Source of the DNA: Anastatus disparis
Lineage: Eukaryota > Arthropoda > Insecta > Hymenoptera > Eupelmidae
Direction: 5' to 3'
Length of the DNA stretch: 64,000 bases
Assembly (NCBI GenBank): GCA_017163975.1
Contig: JAFFSR010000362.1
Coordinates: 2,477,501 to 2,541,500, forward strand
Made by a program: the position numbers and the translations under genes. Positions 44,801-56,490 of the stretch are shown piece by piece. Position 1 is the stretch's first letter. Each line of letters begins with the position of its first letter. Below the pieces are notes generated by a model, which was given only the letters and a program-made list of their open reading frames with translations, made no database searches and was not told the origin of the DNA.

Positions 44801-44822
44801 GTCAAGAAGAAGATGAACATGT

Positions 44823-45074
44823 GTGCGCTTTCGGAAAAATAAAAATGAAAAATACATTGAACGAGTCAAAGAAACAGAGACCAACTCTTATAAATACCTT
44901 GGATATAAAATAGAAGATGGATTACGGCAGTCAGTCTTGCGCGCGTATTACACTGCACATAGCTGCTCGCGGAGTATGAACAAGAACAGCATTCTTCTTT
45001 TGGCAGGAAAATATGGCGAATGGCCACGTGCACGAGCGTTATCGCCTTTTTCTTGTAATAACTTCTTAGTATAA
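44823..45074 (+). pseudogene. Possible integrase N-terminal fragment
   Basis: An 83-residue frame follows RNase H with EKYIERVKETETNSYKYLGY, a pattern seen before the zinc-binding domain of gypsy integrases, but no clear HHCC residues. It is probably the decayed end of the plus-strand gypsy element. Confidence 0.35.
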
Positions 45075-45075
45075 A

Positions 45076-45564
45076 CACAATTTGATTTACAATATTACAA
45101 GGAAATATCTTTCATCTCTGTTCTGACAATAACAATTTCAATGACTTAATATAAGGATTAGATTTGATACATATTGGAATTATATATTTTATTTTATTAA
45201 AACATGATTAAATGGATTGGTGGTTTGTATATATTCCATTATATCGATTTGCAAAATATAATGAACTTTAAATCGATAGCTTTAAATCAAACTCCAATTG
45301 GTTGAGTCACAAATCATAGATCTTGATTTTCAAAAAATCTATATAACTGTTTTACGCCGTTGTTTGATAATTTTAAAATTCGTTAAATTATTCAAAATAA
45401 TAAGATTATCCTTTATTCTTAAAACAATACAACAGCACATTTTCGATTGAATTTAGTAAAAATACAAACTTCACTAATTTATTATGGCATCTATAGTCCG
45501 TACACGTATTTATTTACAAAATACGATAGCATGAAATAACGGACACCTGAAAAGGAAAAATCGC
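45076..45564. other. Non-coding AT-rich stretch
   Basis: No feature recognised. Confidence 0.5.
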
Positions 45565-45915
45565 GCTGAATTGCGCATCATAATGTTGAATTGCGCTTAA
45601 CTGCGCACCCTTAAGTCAAATTGCGCTCAATCGCGCACCTTCTAGGTAAAGTCGTGCCTAGTCGCGCATCTCCTAGGTAAAATTGCACCTAGCCGCGAAC
45701 TTCTTGAGCTATATTGCGCTTAACCGCGCCTCGTACAGTCAAATTGCGTCTTACCATGCCTTATAGAAATAAATGACGTTTAAACATGCCCTACCAAGTC
45801 AACAGCGCTGAATCGCGCATTACAAATGAAGTTGCGAGTAATATTGTGCTATGCCTTTTCGCGCTTAACTGAATGCGTCAGGATTTTGTTGCGCCTAATC
45901 GCGCCTCACAGAGAT
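45565..45915. repeat. GC-rich minisatellite with ~31-bp unit
   Basis: About ten degenerate units of the form AAATTGCGCTTAACCGCGCA plus roughly 11 bases. GCGC words recur at a spacing of 30-35 bp. The composition stands out from the AT-rich surroundings. Confidence 0.75.
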
Positions 45916-46790
45916 TTATTTTAGTTTTACGGATGGACATCAAAGCTTAATGAGCTCTGTTGAAGGTCTTGAAACGCAAAGCTGAGAACATCCGGGACCT
46001 CCCAGCGGACTAGTGGACGGCTGGTAAGGCGGATTGCCACCTTCAACTCTTGAAGTTTTACTGGGCAGATTTTCAAGCTCACCACGTGGGTTTTTTGGCA
46101 CGATAGGACCTTGATCAAGACCCGTTCATCTTAGACGACCACTACTCTCAAGCTGAAAGTAGCTTTGTAAGTGCAAAAAGTCTTCTTTACAATGTCCGTG
46201 TAAGGCTCAATCCACAGACTATGATAGAGAACGCCAGAGTTGAAAGACCAGCAGCAGTTGAATCAGCACGCCTACCGAGAATGACTATCCCGTCCTTCAA
46301 CTGTGAACGCAAAAACTGAGAGTACTTCAGAGATTTGTTTCGATCTCTGATTGATCAAAACAATACTTTAAAAGATGTTGACAAGCTGTATTATTTGAAA
46401 TCGCTTGTCGAGGGCGAGGCAAAACAGGCCCTCGATGCCCTGCAAATCACTGGGGCCAACTATCAGCCAGCTTGGTAAACTTTTGAGACCCACTATGATA
46501 ATAAGCGAACTCTCGTCCACAATCACTTAACCACGATCCTGAAAATGCCTCGTATTCGAGAAGAGTCTGCCTCGGAGCTGCAAAGATTATTGGACACTCT
46601 GCAACGTCATCAAGACCAACTTTTTACTCTACAACGACTTATTGATCAATGGGATGACTGGTTCAAGGTATGGATTCAACGACAAGACGAGACTAAGAGG
46701 AAAATCTTCAAAGAGACGGAGATGAAATTAGAGTTACCTGTCCATCTTATGCCACTCTAAAGGACTTTTTGCAACGACGATGTAAAACTC
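45916..46790 (+). pseudogene. BEL/Pao Gag
   Basis: Plus-strand pieces include MTIPSFNCERKN, YFRDLFRSLIDQNNTLKDVD, KLYYLKSLVEGEAKQAL and ITGANYQPAW, then TLVHNHLTTILKMPRI and SASELQRLLDTLQRHQDQL (46545-46760). This is the DUF1759-type capsid region found at the start of BEL/Pao polyproteins. Several stops interrupt it. No LTR or primer site was identified on the left. Confidence 0.8.
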
Positions 46791-46879
46791 TGAGATCAAT
46801 AAACTCGAAATCATCCGTACATAAAGTAACGATGGCAGCTACAACATCACAGAGTTGCTGTGCCAAGTCTGTCCATGTC

Positions 46880-48390
46880 CAATTGCAGAGGATCATCTGA
46901 AGTCCGTCTGTGGATCAACCAGAACAAGATTTCACTCTTCTAACGGTCACCTACGGCACAAGTTGTGCTCCTCACCTTCCACTGCAAACTCTCAAACAAC
47001 TGTGTCATGATGAAGGAGCGACTTATCCAGGCGTCGACGCCGTCAACAAGGAACTGTACGTTGATGACTTTTTGAGTGGAGCTAACAACCTGAAAGCAGC
47101 ATTATTAAGGAGAAATCAGCTGACTAAGCTCCTGAAACTCGGCAGATTCGAGCTGGGAAAATGGGTCGAATTGATCAGTTGGAAGGCTAAGTCCCGTCCT
47201 TTTGATAGCAAACCTCCTTCTTCAAGATATGTGGCGAGCAGGAATCACGTGGGACGAAAGCCTACCTAGATCAATGGCTGAACGATGGAAAACATTCAGA
47301 ACAGCTTCGCAGGATGTTTCTTCGATAAAGATTCGCAGATAGATCGAGTATCGAACGTCAGAACAACTTTAACTTCACGTCTTTGTTAATACCAGTCGTA
47401 GAGCCTTTGCTGCTGCGGCGTATTCCCGCTCACGATCAAGTACAATGAAGGGCTCGGTTCACTTTCCGGCATCGAAGACTAAATTAGCTCCAATTAAGAG
47501 CCTACCACCACCCAAACAGAAAGCAGTAAGAATGACGATTCCTCGTCTTGAACTTCAAGCTCCTCTATTAGAAGCCTATCTGCTTAAGGCACAAGCAAAG
47601 GCTCTCAATATAGATTTGGAGAAATGTTGTGCATGAAGCGACTCCCAAGTAGTCATCAAGTGGCTGCATTTCAGTACAACCTCAGGCAATGATTTTATGG
47701 ATAATAATATCAACCACATTCATGAGTTGACATCAGAAGTTCGGTGAAGGTACATGCCGAGTAAGCACAGCCCGGCTGACCTTGCCATCAGAGGTACGAA
47801 CGCCTCAAATCTCGCCAAGAACTCATTATGGTGGGATAAAACACCTCAGTTGTCTGGACCGGTTGATGCTTGGCCATCAATTCAGATCTCTTTGACCGGC
47901 CACCAAGGTATCAACGAGATCTCAGGCACTCCAACCGTGGCTCAGTGCATGTCGACCCAGAGTCTCAGATCTTCCTTCATCGACAAATTTTCTGAGCTGA
48001 ACAGATTGCTGATCGCTGTGGTACATTGTCGTCATTTAATTAGACGCTTCTCAGAATCCGAAGAGAGTATTTCCATCTACAGCGAGATCAGAGCAGATGA
48101 GATCCAACGTGAATTTCTCGTATGTGCTAAAATATCACAAGGACAAGACAACTTCAAGAAGGAGATAAGACAACTAGGCTTGAACACGAATCTCCCATTC
48201 AACAACGTTTTGAGCAAGCTTGATACATACCTCGATGAAAATCAAGTTTTAAGAGTCGGAGAAAGACTCCAGAACTCACTTCTACCGCATGAAGAGAAAC
48301 ACCTTCCCATCCGCAGTGGACACAGTCATCTGGTGTGGTTGGTAATACAAAGGGCTCATCAAAAAGGAATACACTCGGGTTTTTGACCAA
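46880..48390 (+). pseudogene. BEL/Pao Pol: RT and RNase H region
   Basis: The frame at 46910-47269 contains FTLLTVTYGTSCAPHLPLQT and ELYVDDFLSGANN, with YVDD at 47057-47068; this form of the RT box is characteristic of BEL/Pao. The frame at 47445-47636 has KTKLAPIKSL and TIPRLELQAPLLEAYLLKAQ, the Pao-specific region following RT. The frame at 47754-48386 has PSKHSPADLAIRGTNASNLA, SLWWDKTPQLSGP, and the linker that leads to integrase (VGERLQNSLL, LVIQRAHQKGIHSG). The RT N-terminal half and protease appear deleted between about 46790 and 46910. Confidence 0.87.
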
Positions 48391-49352
48391 CACTCGCCTA
48401 TGCTATGGAACGGGCATGGATCGTAGGAGGAAGAGTCAAAGTCAAGTCGTACATTCACCACTGTGTCGTCTGCGCTAAGTCTCGTGCACGACCATCAGTG
48501 CAACTGATTACCCCATTTCCTAAGGCGAGGATCACGCCATCTGAGCTATTCAGTAAGACTAAAGTAGATTACGTCAGGCCCTTTCAGGTTCTAAGATCGA
48601 AGGGCAGAGGAGTCAAATCATCGAAAGGCTATTTAGCAGTCTTTGTCTGCTTAGCAACGAAGGCCATTCACTTAGAGCTTGTTGGTGACTTGACAACGGA
48701 AAGCTTCATCGGAGCTCTGCAACATTTCATTGGTCGTCGAGGAAAGCCCTGTGAGTTGTGGAGCGACAATGGAACTAGCTTCCACAGAGCTGATCTCGAG
48801 ATTCGCCGTCTTCTCAAAGCCGCCCGGATCGATTGGAAATGCCTAGAAACTACCATCGCTCTTTACGGCATCAGCTGGCGCTTCATACCACCTTCGGCCC
48901 TACGCTTTAAGGGTCTTTGAGAAGCCAGAGTCAAGTCCATGAAGTTTCACCTGCGGCGACTAGCTGGTCCAAGAAACTTCACCTTTGAGGAATTTTCGAC
49001 GCTACTTGTTACGATCAAGATGATCTTAAATGGTCCACCTTTGGAACCCTTCGTCGGCGAAGCGGACGACATCGATGCTTTGACACCAGCGCACTTTTTG
49101 GTCGGCGCAAGTCTTTACTCTATCCCACAGCCAAGTCTTTTGGACTCAAACCTGGATGAGCTCACTCATTGCAAATTAATCGACGTCATTCGTGATCATT
49201 TCTGAGTTAGATGGAGCAGGGACTACTTAAACACCGTCCAGCAACGATCTGAGTGGACGCGAGCACAAAGTAGCCTCCAAGTAAACGAACTTGCAGTGAT
49301 TGTCGACTCTTCCCTAATGAAATTTACTGGACGATGGCATGTGTTCTTATGA
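48391..49352 (+). pseudogene. BEL/Pao integrase
   Basis: The frame at 48405-48920 has HHCVVCAKSRARPSVQLI (end of the zinc-binding domain), TKVDYVRPF with the first catalytic Asp, GYLAVFVCLATKAIHLELV, and ELWSDNGTSFHRAD with the second Asp. The frame at 48939-49205 has LTPAHFLVGASLYSIPQ, the typical BEL C-terminal region. The reading carries on to FTGRWHVFL and a stop near 49352. The Glu region near 48925 is disrupted by a stop. No 3-prime LTR follows. Confidence 0.88.
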
Positions 49353-49486
49353 AGTACAAAGACGTTATTGCGACTAAAATAAAGTCCTCTTCAAAATTTT
49401 AAAAATACATATACATACTTAAATATATATATAAATAAATATACATACTTTATTTTAGACGCAATAACGTCTTTATACTTCATAAG
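49347..49486. repeat. 140-bp hairpin at the end of the BEL/Pao coding region
   Basis: Forty-base arms at 49347-49386 and 49447-49486 are inverted copies with three mismatches (CTTATGAAGTACAAAGACGT and its partner), separated by an AT-rich loop. Confidence 0.75.
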
Positions 49487-49638
49487 GTGTCAAATTGAAG
49501 CTATACTTCTACATTTTCATATGCAATATTATAATTCATCTTAAGAAGGTTACTTTTAAAATTAAAAAGTTCTAAAGCATTCTCTGAAATGAACCATTTT
49601 ATAACCAACTTTTGCATTTTTAATCATTTTATCGTGAT

Positions 49639-50074
49639 GTAGAGCCTACGCAAAAAGTTTCTTAAGAGGAGGTCACGTATCTCTGTCCTTTTCTAATCAA
49701 AGAAATGATTTTTTCACAAAAATTAATAACTTTCTCAAAAAATGAAGAGAAAGCCGCATCTTGTATCAAAAAAAGCAATATTTTCTTTGATAAGAAAAAA
49801 TGAATTTTATTGCTTCGTTTTCAAGAAAACCTTGAAAAACTAAATTGTCCACCCTAACCTCTATGATTTAAGTTTTTCAAGGTTTTCTTGAAAACGAAGC
49901 AATAAAATTAATTCTTTCTTATCAAAGAAAATATTGCTTTTTTTAATACGAGATGCGGCTTTCTCTTCATTTTTTGCTAAAGTTATTAGTTTCTGTAAAA
50001 AACTCAATTCTTTGATTAGAAAAGGACAGAGATACGTGACCTCCTCTTAAGGTCTAATAAAAAAGTTAGCCTAT
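49639..50074. mobile_element. 435-bp palindromic MITE
   Basis: The arms are about 200 bp and pair around a centre near 49857. Near-identical inverted phrases are TTAAGAGGAGGTCACGTATC and TTTTCAAGGTTTTCTTGAAA. The outer 30 bases are more diverged. The left end abuts TA. Confidence 0.72.
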
Positions 50075-50189
50075 ACTTATTACTTCTGAATCGATATTTT
50101 CCAAAAAAAAATTCATTCGCAAAGGTAGTGAGAAGATTTGAAATTTCCACTTCCCTAGGTTTATTTTTAAGTCGATTCATCTCTTTATC

Positions 50190-51300
50190 ATCGTCACGAG
50201 AGATTATGACGGGCTTGTTCACGATGATCAGGGCTTGGCTGGCGAGTGCGTGGTGGAGTGCGAGGTCGTTGGCTTAAACTTCTGGGTTGTCAATCTCGTG
50301 CTGTTCCTCTCAAACGTTTATTCCTTTCTTCTTCTCTTTTATGCATGGAATCGATGGTTCCCCTTGATGGCAATCAGGACCTCGTTCTCCGCCTTGAAGA
50401 TGACAGCCTTCTCTCTTCCGTTCTTCCTTCTGTTTTCTGGCTCTGCATATACTTCGCATGCGCTTTACTACAATGTGAACAGTTGGACAAGTCCTTATAC
50501 CTTTGGCCACAATTGTAACAGAAGGAATCAATAACGGCACGTGGACAAGCAAACCTGGAATGTCCCAACTACCAGCAGTTGTAGCAAGCATACAGTGGTG
50601 GGTCCAGGTGAGGCTTAGTAGGAATAGGTTTCAGACTCTTAAAGAGAGCTCCTCTAGTTCTCACAGGAAGTGGGGGACGACTCCTGCTCTAACTCCGTTA
50701 GCGGCTCTCCCTTATTTGGTAAGCTGATGGATGAGTTAGACTGGCTCTCGTTGATTATGCTGGTCCCAATGGGAGTGGGGATGAAGCTTCATTAGGTCTC
50801 CACCTTCTTCGCCTCTTCCTTATTCTCTTCCTTTTCTCTGAATCTTAAACGAGTATTAGTAATAGTAATGAGGAGAGTTAAGTCCTTCTTATCACCCTTC
50901 TTAAGCTCCTCCAAAGTAACTTGGCCCATTTTAAGAAGCCACTAGTCCTCAGCTTCTCTCATCTCCTTTTCTTTCTCTTTTTTCTCCTGCTCTCGAAATT
51001 CCTTTCTTCGAATTCTTTTTTGCTCTTTTTACCCGGCTGCTAGACGCAGCTCATACTTGAGCTGGTGTGCCCAACTATTAAGGTTAATTGTAGGTAGTGA
51101 AGACTGATTTTTCTTCTCGTTCACTTCGTCAACTCAATCCCATCAGCCCACATAAGTATACGATGAGTCGTGGGATGAAATTCCGGCTTAGCCCGATGGC
51201 CTGGGCTAGATGCACTACCTGAGCCCATTGATGGAGATTCGCGCTTGGTACATCTTAACATTTGTTCACATTAGAAAAATAAAAAGGAAGATTTGACTTC
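50190..51300 (-). pseudogene. Gag fragment with zinc knuckles from another LTR element
   Basis: On the minus strand a Lys/Glu-rich helical region (about 51050-50780) is followed by a two-part zinc-knuckle region near 50600-50480: CYNC, LGHSRFACP, then CYNCGQRYKDLSNC. The second part resembles CYSCGQINVRMSDC of the Gag at 20501-20998, so it belongs to the same broad group but a different family. Stops are frequent. No pol sequence was found next to it. Confidence 0.6.
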
Positions 51301-51457
51301 TTGTAAGGAAACTCTGTCTCGACATGGTTTACTACCGACTGTACAACACTTACCATTGGCTTATCTCGAGGCACGAACCAACACCAAGACAACACAGCTC
51401 GTGAATCACACTTAAAATAACATGCTCTTAAAAATTTTTAATTTAAAATAAGTGGGT

Positions 51458-51859
51458 TTACTGATCTCGATTTGTTCGCGGGGGTAAACATCGTTTTAAC
51501 TCAGATATGTGTGACTTCGCATTTCTACGACTATCTCTAATCTCTAAAACATATACTACAGATGATTTCACCTCAATAATACGAAATTGACCTTCATATT
51601 TTGGAGCTAACTTCGCAGAGAAGCCTTGTGCTCCTTTTGGTATCACCTGTGCTCTTCTCAACACTTGATCTCCTACTTTAAACCTTACATCTTTTTTATT
51701 CTGGTCATATCTCTTAGCTTGCTTATTTTGAATTTCATCAATATGTCTAGCTATTAAATCTCTTAAATCATCTAATCTCTTTGACCGATCTTTCCAGATT
51801 TCTGGATCCAATTTCAACTTAGGTCCTCTTTTCTCTATTTTTCTTTGTAAACTCTTCAC
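51458..51859 (-). pseudogene. Gypsy integrase, C-terminal domain
   Basis: A 133-residue frame on the minus strand has ARHIDEIQNKQAKRYDQNKK, VRFKVGDQVLRRAQV, KLAPKYEGQFRIIEVKSS and YVLEIRDSRRNAKSHISELK. This is the typical integrase C-terminus with GPF/Y-like module of gypsy elements. Upstream at 52200-51860 short fragments of the integrase core remain with stops. It is the last pol piece of the minus-strand gypsy element that begins at 62482. Confidence 0.85.
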
Positions 51860-52199
51860 TGGTGCAGGATTACGACCATAATTCAGAAATGCTAGTGATA
51901 CTTTTATTGAAGCTCGTGTAGCTGTATTGACAGCATGTCTGAATTCATGCAGATACTTATCTCAGTCTCGATGATCGGATCCAACAAAGATCAAAATCAT
52001 AGTCTTTAAAGTTCTATTTGCTCTCTCGACTGGATTGGCCTAGGGGTGATATGGTGAAGTAGTTACATGCTTTACACCATACTCCTTTGGAGCACTATTT
52101 AACCACTTATTATCAAACTCTTTAACTCGATCCAGCGAGTGAACAAATTTTGGAACACTAGTACGTATTTATACTGGTTCTAACTCTTTGAAAACTCTA

Positions 52200-53900
52200 T
52201 GCAATCATCTGCTACTACAGCCCATGATCTCTCGACAATGCAAGACCCTGTTTCTCTGTCACTGTATAATTTTTTTCTACTTTACTCAAGACTTGATTGA
52301 TATACACTATAGGATGATCTCTATCTTCACTTTCTTGTGTTAACACAGCTCCTATGGCATAATCGCTAGCATCACAATGTACCGAAAATAGCTTAGTAAA
52401 ATCTGGTCTTCCTGACACTAGTGCTTGAGTGAGTGCTCTTTTCAGGTTCTCGAAAGCTCGCTATTGATCCTTACATCAGGTCCAGGTTTGACCTTTATAA
52501 AGCAGCTTTACCAAAGGAATTTTCATCTTTGACTCGTTCTCTATAGATCTCGAATACCAACCCACCATCCTCATGAAACAACGCCATTACTTAATAGTTT
52601 TAGGAGTAAGATAATTCAGCACTGGTGTTATTTTCTCTGAATCTGGTCTCAACCCATCTTTATCTAGTTTGTATCCCAGGTAAGTTACACTCGAACAACA
52701 AAATTCACATTTTCCATTGTTCAAGACTAGACCTGTTCTCATTAATCTCTTTAATACGATCTCGACCCACTTTAAATGTTCTTCGAACGTTTTTGTCACG
52801 ACGATGACATCATCTAGATATCCAAAGACATGTAGCTCGAATTCTGGACCAAATAAGGCGTCGACAAGCCTTTGAAAGGTCATTGGTGCGTTATTTAGGC
52901 CAAATAAGAGACGTTTAAATTGGAATAGTCCCAATGCAGATACTGCAAATGCTGTGTATTCACGACTCTATTGGCTCAACGTTACCTAGAAATACACTTG
53001 CTCTAGATCTATTTTAGTAGTATATCTTGCTTTTCTCAATTCGTCTAAAATAAAATTAATATTCTGCATTGGGCCAGCATCAGGTTTAGTGACTTTATTC
53101 ACGTCTCGAAAATCAATACAAAACCTATACTTTCCATTAGGTTTCCTGACAATCATCAGCTCAGTACTCCATTCACTTGTTGATTTCTCGATAATATTCT
53201 GCTTTAGCATTCTCTTAGCCTTCTCTTGTGCCGCTTGAAGTTTGTATGGTAACATTCGCCTTGGGCGTTGTTTAATTGGCCTAACTCCAGGCTCAATCTC
53301 TATATCGTGCTTTATTAAGGTAGTGATTCCTGGTACTTTTGATGGTGGTGGTAAGAATCTCTTAGTTAGATCTTGCACTGTATTCTCTTAAGCTTTGGTG
53401 ATCTCGACTATTCCAGCACACTTCAAAAATAACTGCCCTACTCTCAGAATGATGATTCAAAAATTTTCTCCACTCATCATCTGGAACTCTCCATGAATCT
53501 TGACCTAGTTTTACTTCTTAGTCCCATTTTTCATGAAAATCCATACCCAGAACCATATCGTGTTTCATTTGTCTTGCAACCTTGACCTTCGTGGGTTGTA
53601 CTACTCCATCAACGTCTAATACGATCTCTAGTACACCCAAAAGTTTTGATATGGCTCCAGTTACTGTCTTCATTAATGAATTACTAGGTTTTAATCTGTC
53701 TCGAAATTTCCCTCCAATCTTTGGCCTTACTCATGTAATCATTGCACCTGGGTCACGTAGGGTTAGGTATTTCTCTCCTCCTAACTTGACTTGCAAGATT
53801 TTTCAATTCTCTGACGTTGATCCTGCAACCTTTCTCTGTATATTTTCCGAATTGTTCTTCTTTGTCATACTTGGTACGACTTCTCCTCCGTCCTAGACTA
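52200..53900 (-). pseudogene. Gypsy Pol: protease, RT and RNase H
   Basis: Minus strand, in order. Decayed protease sequence lies at about 53900-53400. RT at 53378-52590 has GVRPIKQRPRRMLP, IIEKSTSEWSTELMIVRKPN, KYRFCIDFRDVNKVT, TKIDLEQVYF, LFGLNNAPMTFQRLVDALFG and the catalytic YLDD near 52822-52810. RNase H at 52418-52215 has FSVHCDASDYAIGAVLTQES. The RT matches that of the plus-strand gypsy element at 43339-44055 motif for motif, so the two are related families. Frames are broken by stops at about 52985 and 52935 and by several changes after 52590. Confidence 0.88.
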
Positions 53901-54439
53901 AAGGTGAAGTATCGTCTTCAACAGACCGATCAGGAACCACCTCAAGATCTGAAAATTCATCTGCTGCATTAACTCTCTCACAGCTTCTCTTATATGTTCT
54001 TCAGTAGTTGGATTTTCTTTATGATTCTGAGGTATCTCATTATCTCTGTTATACTCTGACCAGGGTTTTCATCAATCTGTCTCTCTCTTACTATTTCTAT
54101 TTCTGTTTCTCTTGTATCTCTTATTTCTGTCTCTGTTTCTTGATTCTCTGTATTATTTCCTGGTTCTCGATTCTCTATGTTCTCGTTGACTTCTTTTTCT
54201 TGGGTTTTCTATTTTATATTATTCGCCCATTCACGATTACTTCGGAGCATAGAGGACGATCCTACACTCCTGTTTGGCCGTTTTCCAAAAACCTACAAAT
54301 GTAAGCACAGTTCTTACACGTATGCAAGGTTACACCTCTGGCTCTACACCCTTGGCAGCTAAGATTTGATGGAGCTCTATTAGTATTTTGTCTCTACTCT
54401 CGATTATTCGATGTTCTATTCGGATATTCAAATGAAGAA

Positions 54440-55330
54440 TCATTTATTCGAGAACACGAATAACATGTGCGTTTTGCACACTGTGTAGCTCTATGTCCAA
54501 AAGTATAACGCACATGACATTTACCATAAAAAGTCGATGAATCCACTCTGTTGGAAGGTTCATTTCTGCTTTGACCTTAATTTACATGCGTCTTTCTGAT
54601 CTAGACTGCCATTGATTATTAGGTTTTTTAGATCTGGTTCCATTATTATTAGACCTCATTTCATTTTTTTAGTTACTTGCGTAGACTGAGTGTTATCATC
54701 TGCATCCAGATCTACAACTTTAGTTTGAACTTGCTGATTTGATGAAGATTTCTTCTTATTGCTCTTGTTTTACCGAGGTGCTGACTTTGGTGGTTTCGTA
54801 TTTACTTTTTGAGAATTATCCATTTCTTTCTCTTCTATGTCATCTCTAGTATCGTCTTTGATAGCGGTTATTTTTGCACTCTTAGTCTCTCGATGATAAA
54901 AAGTACCTGAAATCTTTGAATTCTTTTTTGTAGGAGGTGGAACATATTTCTGATCTAACTCCTTTTGTTTCTCCCACCGTTGTCCGTACTTCTCTAAATT
55001 ATCAAAATCATATATCTTTTTTGTTGACATATACTGTCGATATTCTGGCAATAGATTCCGATATGCAATCTCGAGTTGACATCCTAAGTGATAGAGGATA
55101 GTTAAAATGACAATATACTCAAAATTAAATAGGTGATTAAATATATTTTTTCCTTTACCTTGAGTTCTGGCTTTTAATTTATATAAGATATCCTCCTCGG
55201 CCATAACTGGAATATATTGTCATTCAAAGGCCTTATTAAATCCTCTCCAATCTCGAATTCTCCTCTTAGCTGTTTGATACCAGCGACTTTCTCCTTCCAA
55301 AAATATGCAATGTAGCACTTTTAACCAATC
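54440..55330 (-). pseudogene. Gag, C-terminal part with zinc-finger remnants
   Basis: The frame at 55204-54770 contains EDILYKLKARTQGKGKNIFN and AYRNLLPEYRQYM, matching the Gag at 42675-43010. Downstream near 54535-54490 is a knuckle-like CHVRYTFGHRATQC in which the second Cys is changed to Arg. Further cysteine pairs occur at 54360-54290 (CQGCRARGVTLHTCKNC). The piece upstream of 55330 is displaced by an insertion (55331-56490). Confidence 0.78.
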
Positions 55331-56490
55331 CTTATCTGAGCAATCAGTACTTTTTAGGCACAACCGCTATACGAAACTGCCTTATATTTTCGGCATCGCG
55401 AAAAATGTAACCTTTCGAAATATGTTATTTCATGATGAAAAAACTTATTTTTATAGTAAAATAAGACTATTACGAGGCTTCCTTAAAATGTATGTATGGA
55501 TGTATGCGTGTGAGAAATCAAATTTATGAATTTCCTAAACGAGTTTTCATCCAATCCTTTTAAATGGTCAAAAAAGTGGATTCTTGGTGATAACTTAAAA
55601 ATACGATTTTTTTTCAAATAGTATATAAAATAAAAGTTATAGAATATAAAAAAATATATCTTTTTTAAATGATACATTTTTCTCTAAAGTTAATATTTTT
55701 CAAATTGTTCATGAAAAATGTTGAAATTAAAGGCTTTTAGATAATAATTTGATAAATATTATTTAAAAAAAAAATATATATAATATTAAAAAGATGTATC
55801 TTATTTTTTCTATAAATTTTATTTCATATACTTTTTTCAAAATTCGTTTTATTCAAGTTATCACCAAAAAATCATTTTCTTCAACCTCTAAAGAGATAAC
55901 TGCTTTAAAACCGCTCAAATGATTTTTTTTTCAAACTGCCAACATTTATTTGTAGCATTGTTTTAAATCATCCCCCGTCGGAATGATTCAGATCAAATAA
56001 AAACTTTATACAAAACTTTTTCTTTTAAGCTACTGAACTATAAAATAATTTTTTTTTTTGTAGTTTTTGATAGATTATCCTATCTAAAACTTTAAAAAGT
56101 ATAAATTAATGGAAATATATCTTTTTCACATAACATAATTTTCTTTGAAATCAATCAACTTAATTCACAAGAAAAATTTAAATGATTATAAATTTGTTTT
56201 TTCAAATAAATACAATAAATTCAAACCTCCTGCTGAAAGAAAAATGAAAAAAAGAAATAAGATTAACTTTCAATGCTTTTATGTGGGAAAATTATTTGTT
56301 TTAATATTCTTTAAATATCAAATAGCAAGCGTGAAGCGCGAGCGTTTTCGGTCATGCCTTATATGCAAGAAGCGAAGTTTTTTGCATGCCTTGCATCGCT
56401 TCACGATGCAAGGCTTGAGGGCATTTCAGAGCGAAGCGAAGCTCTGAAAGAACCGAGGTGCGAGCCCTTTGGGCCGCTGTAACGAGCTAG
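55331..56490. mobile_element. Unclassified insertion splitting gag
   Basis: Gag homology stops near 55330 and resumes near 56495, so about 1.15 kb has been gained. The insert is AT-rich except for 56330-56470, which has several short inverted phrases (GCGAAGCGAAGC, TTGCATCGCTTC). No clear terminal repeats, target duplication or ORF was found. Confidence 0.5.

Noticed and set aside
50235..50534. Plus-strand hydrophobic ORFs of 90-99 residues
   Set aside because: They are opposite the zinc-knuckle Gag fragment, which has family support.
56330..56470. GC-richer block considered as a structured RNA gene
   Set aside because: Short inverted words are present but no tRNA, rRNA or snRNA features; it belongs to the unclassified insertion.
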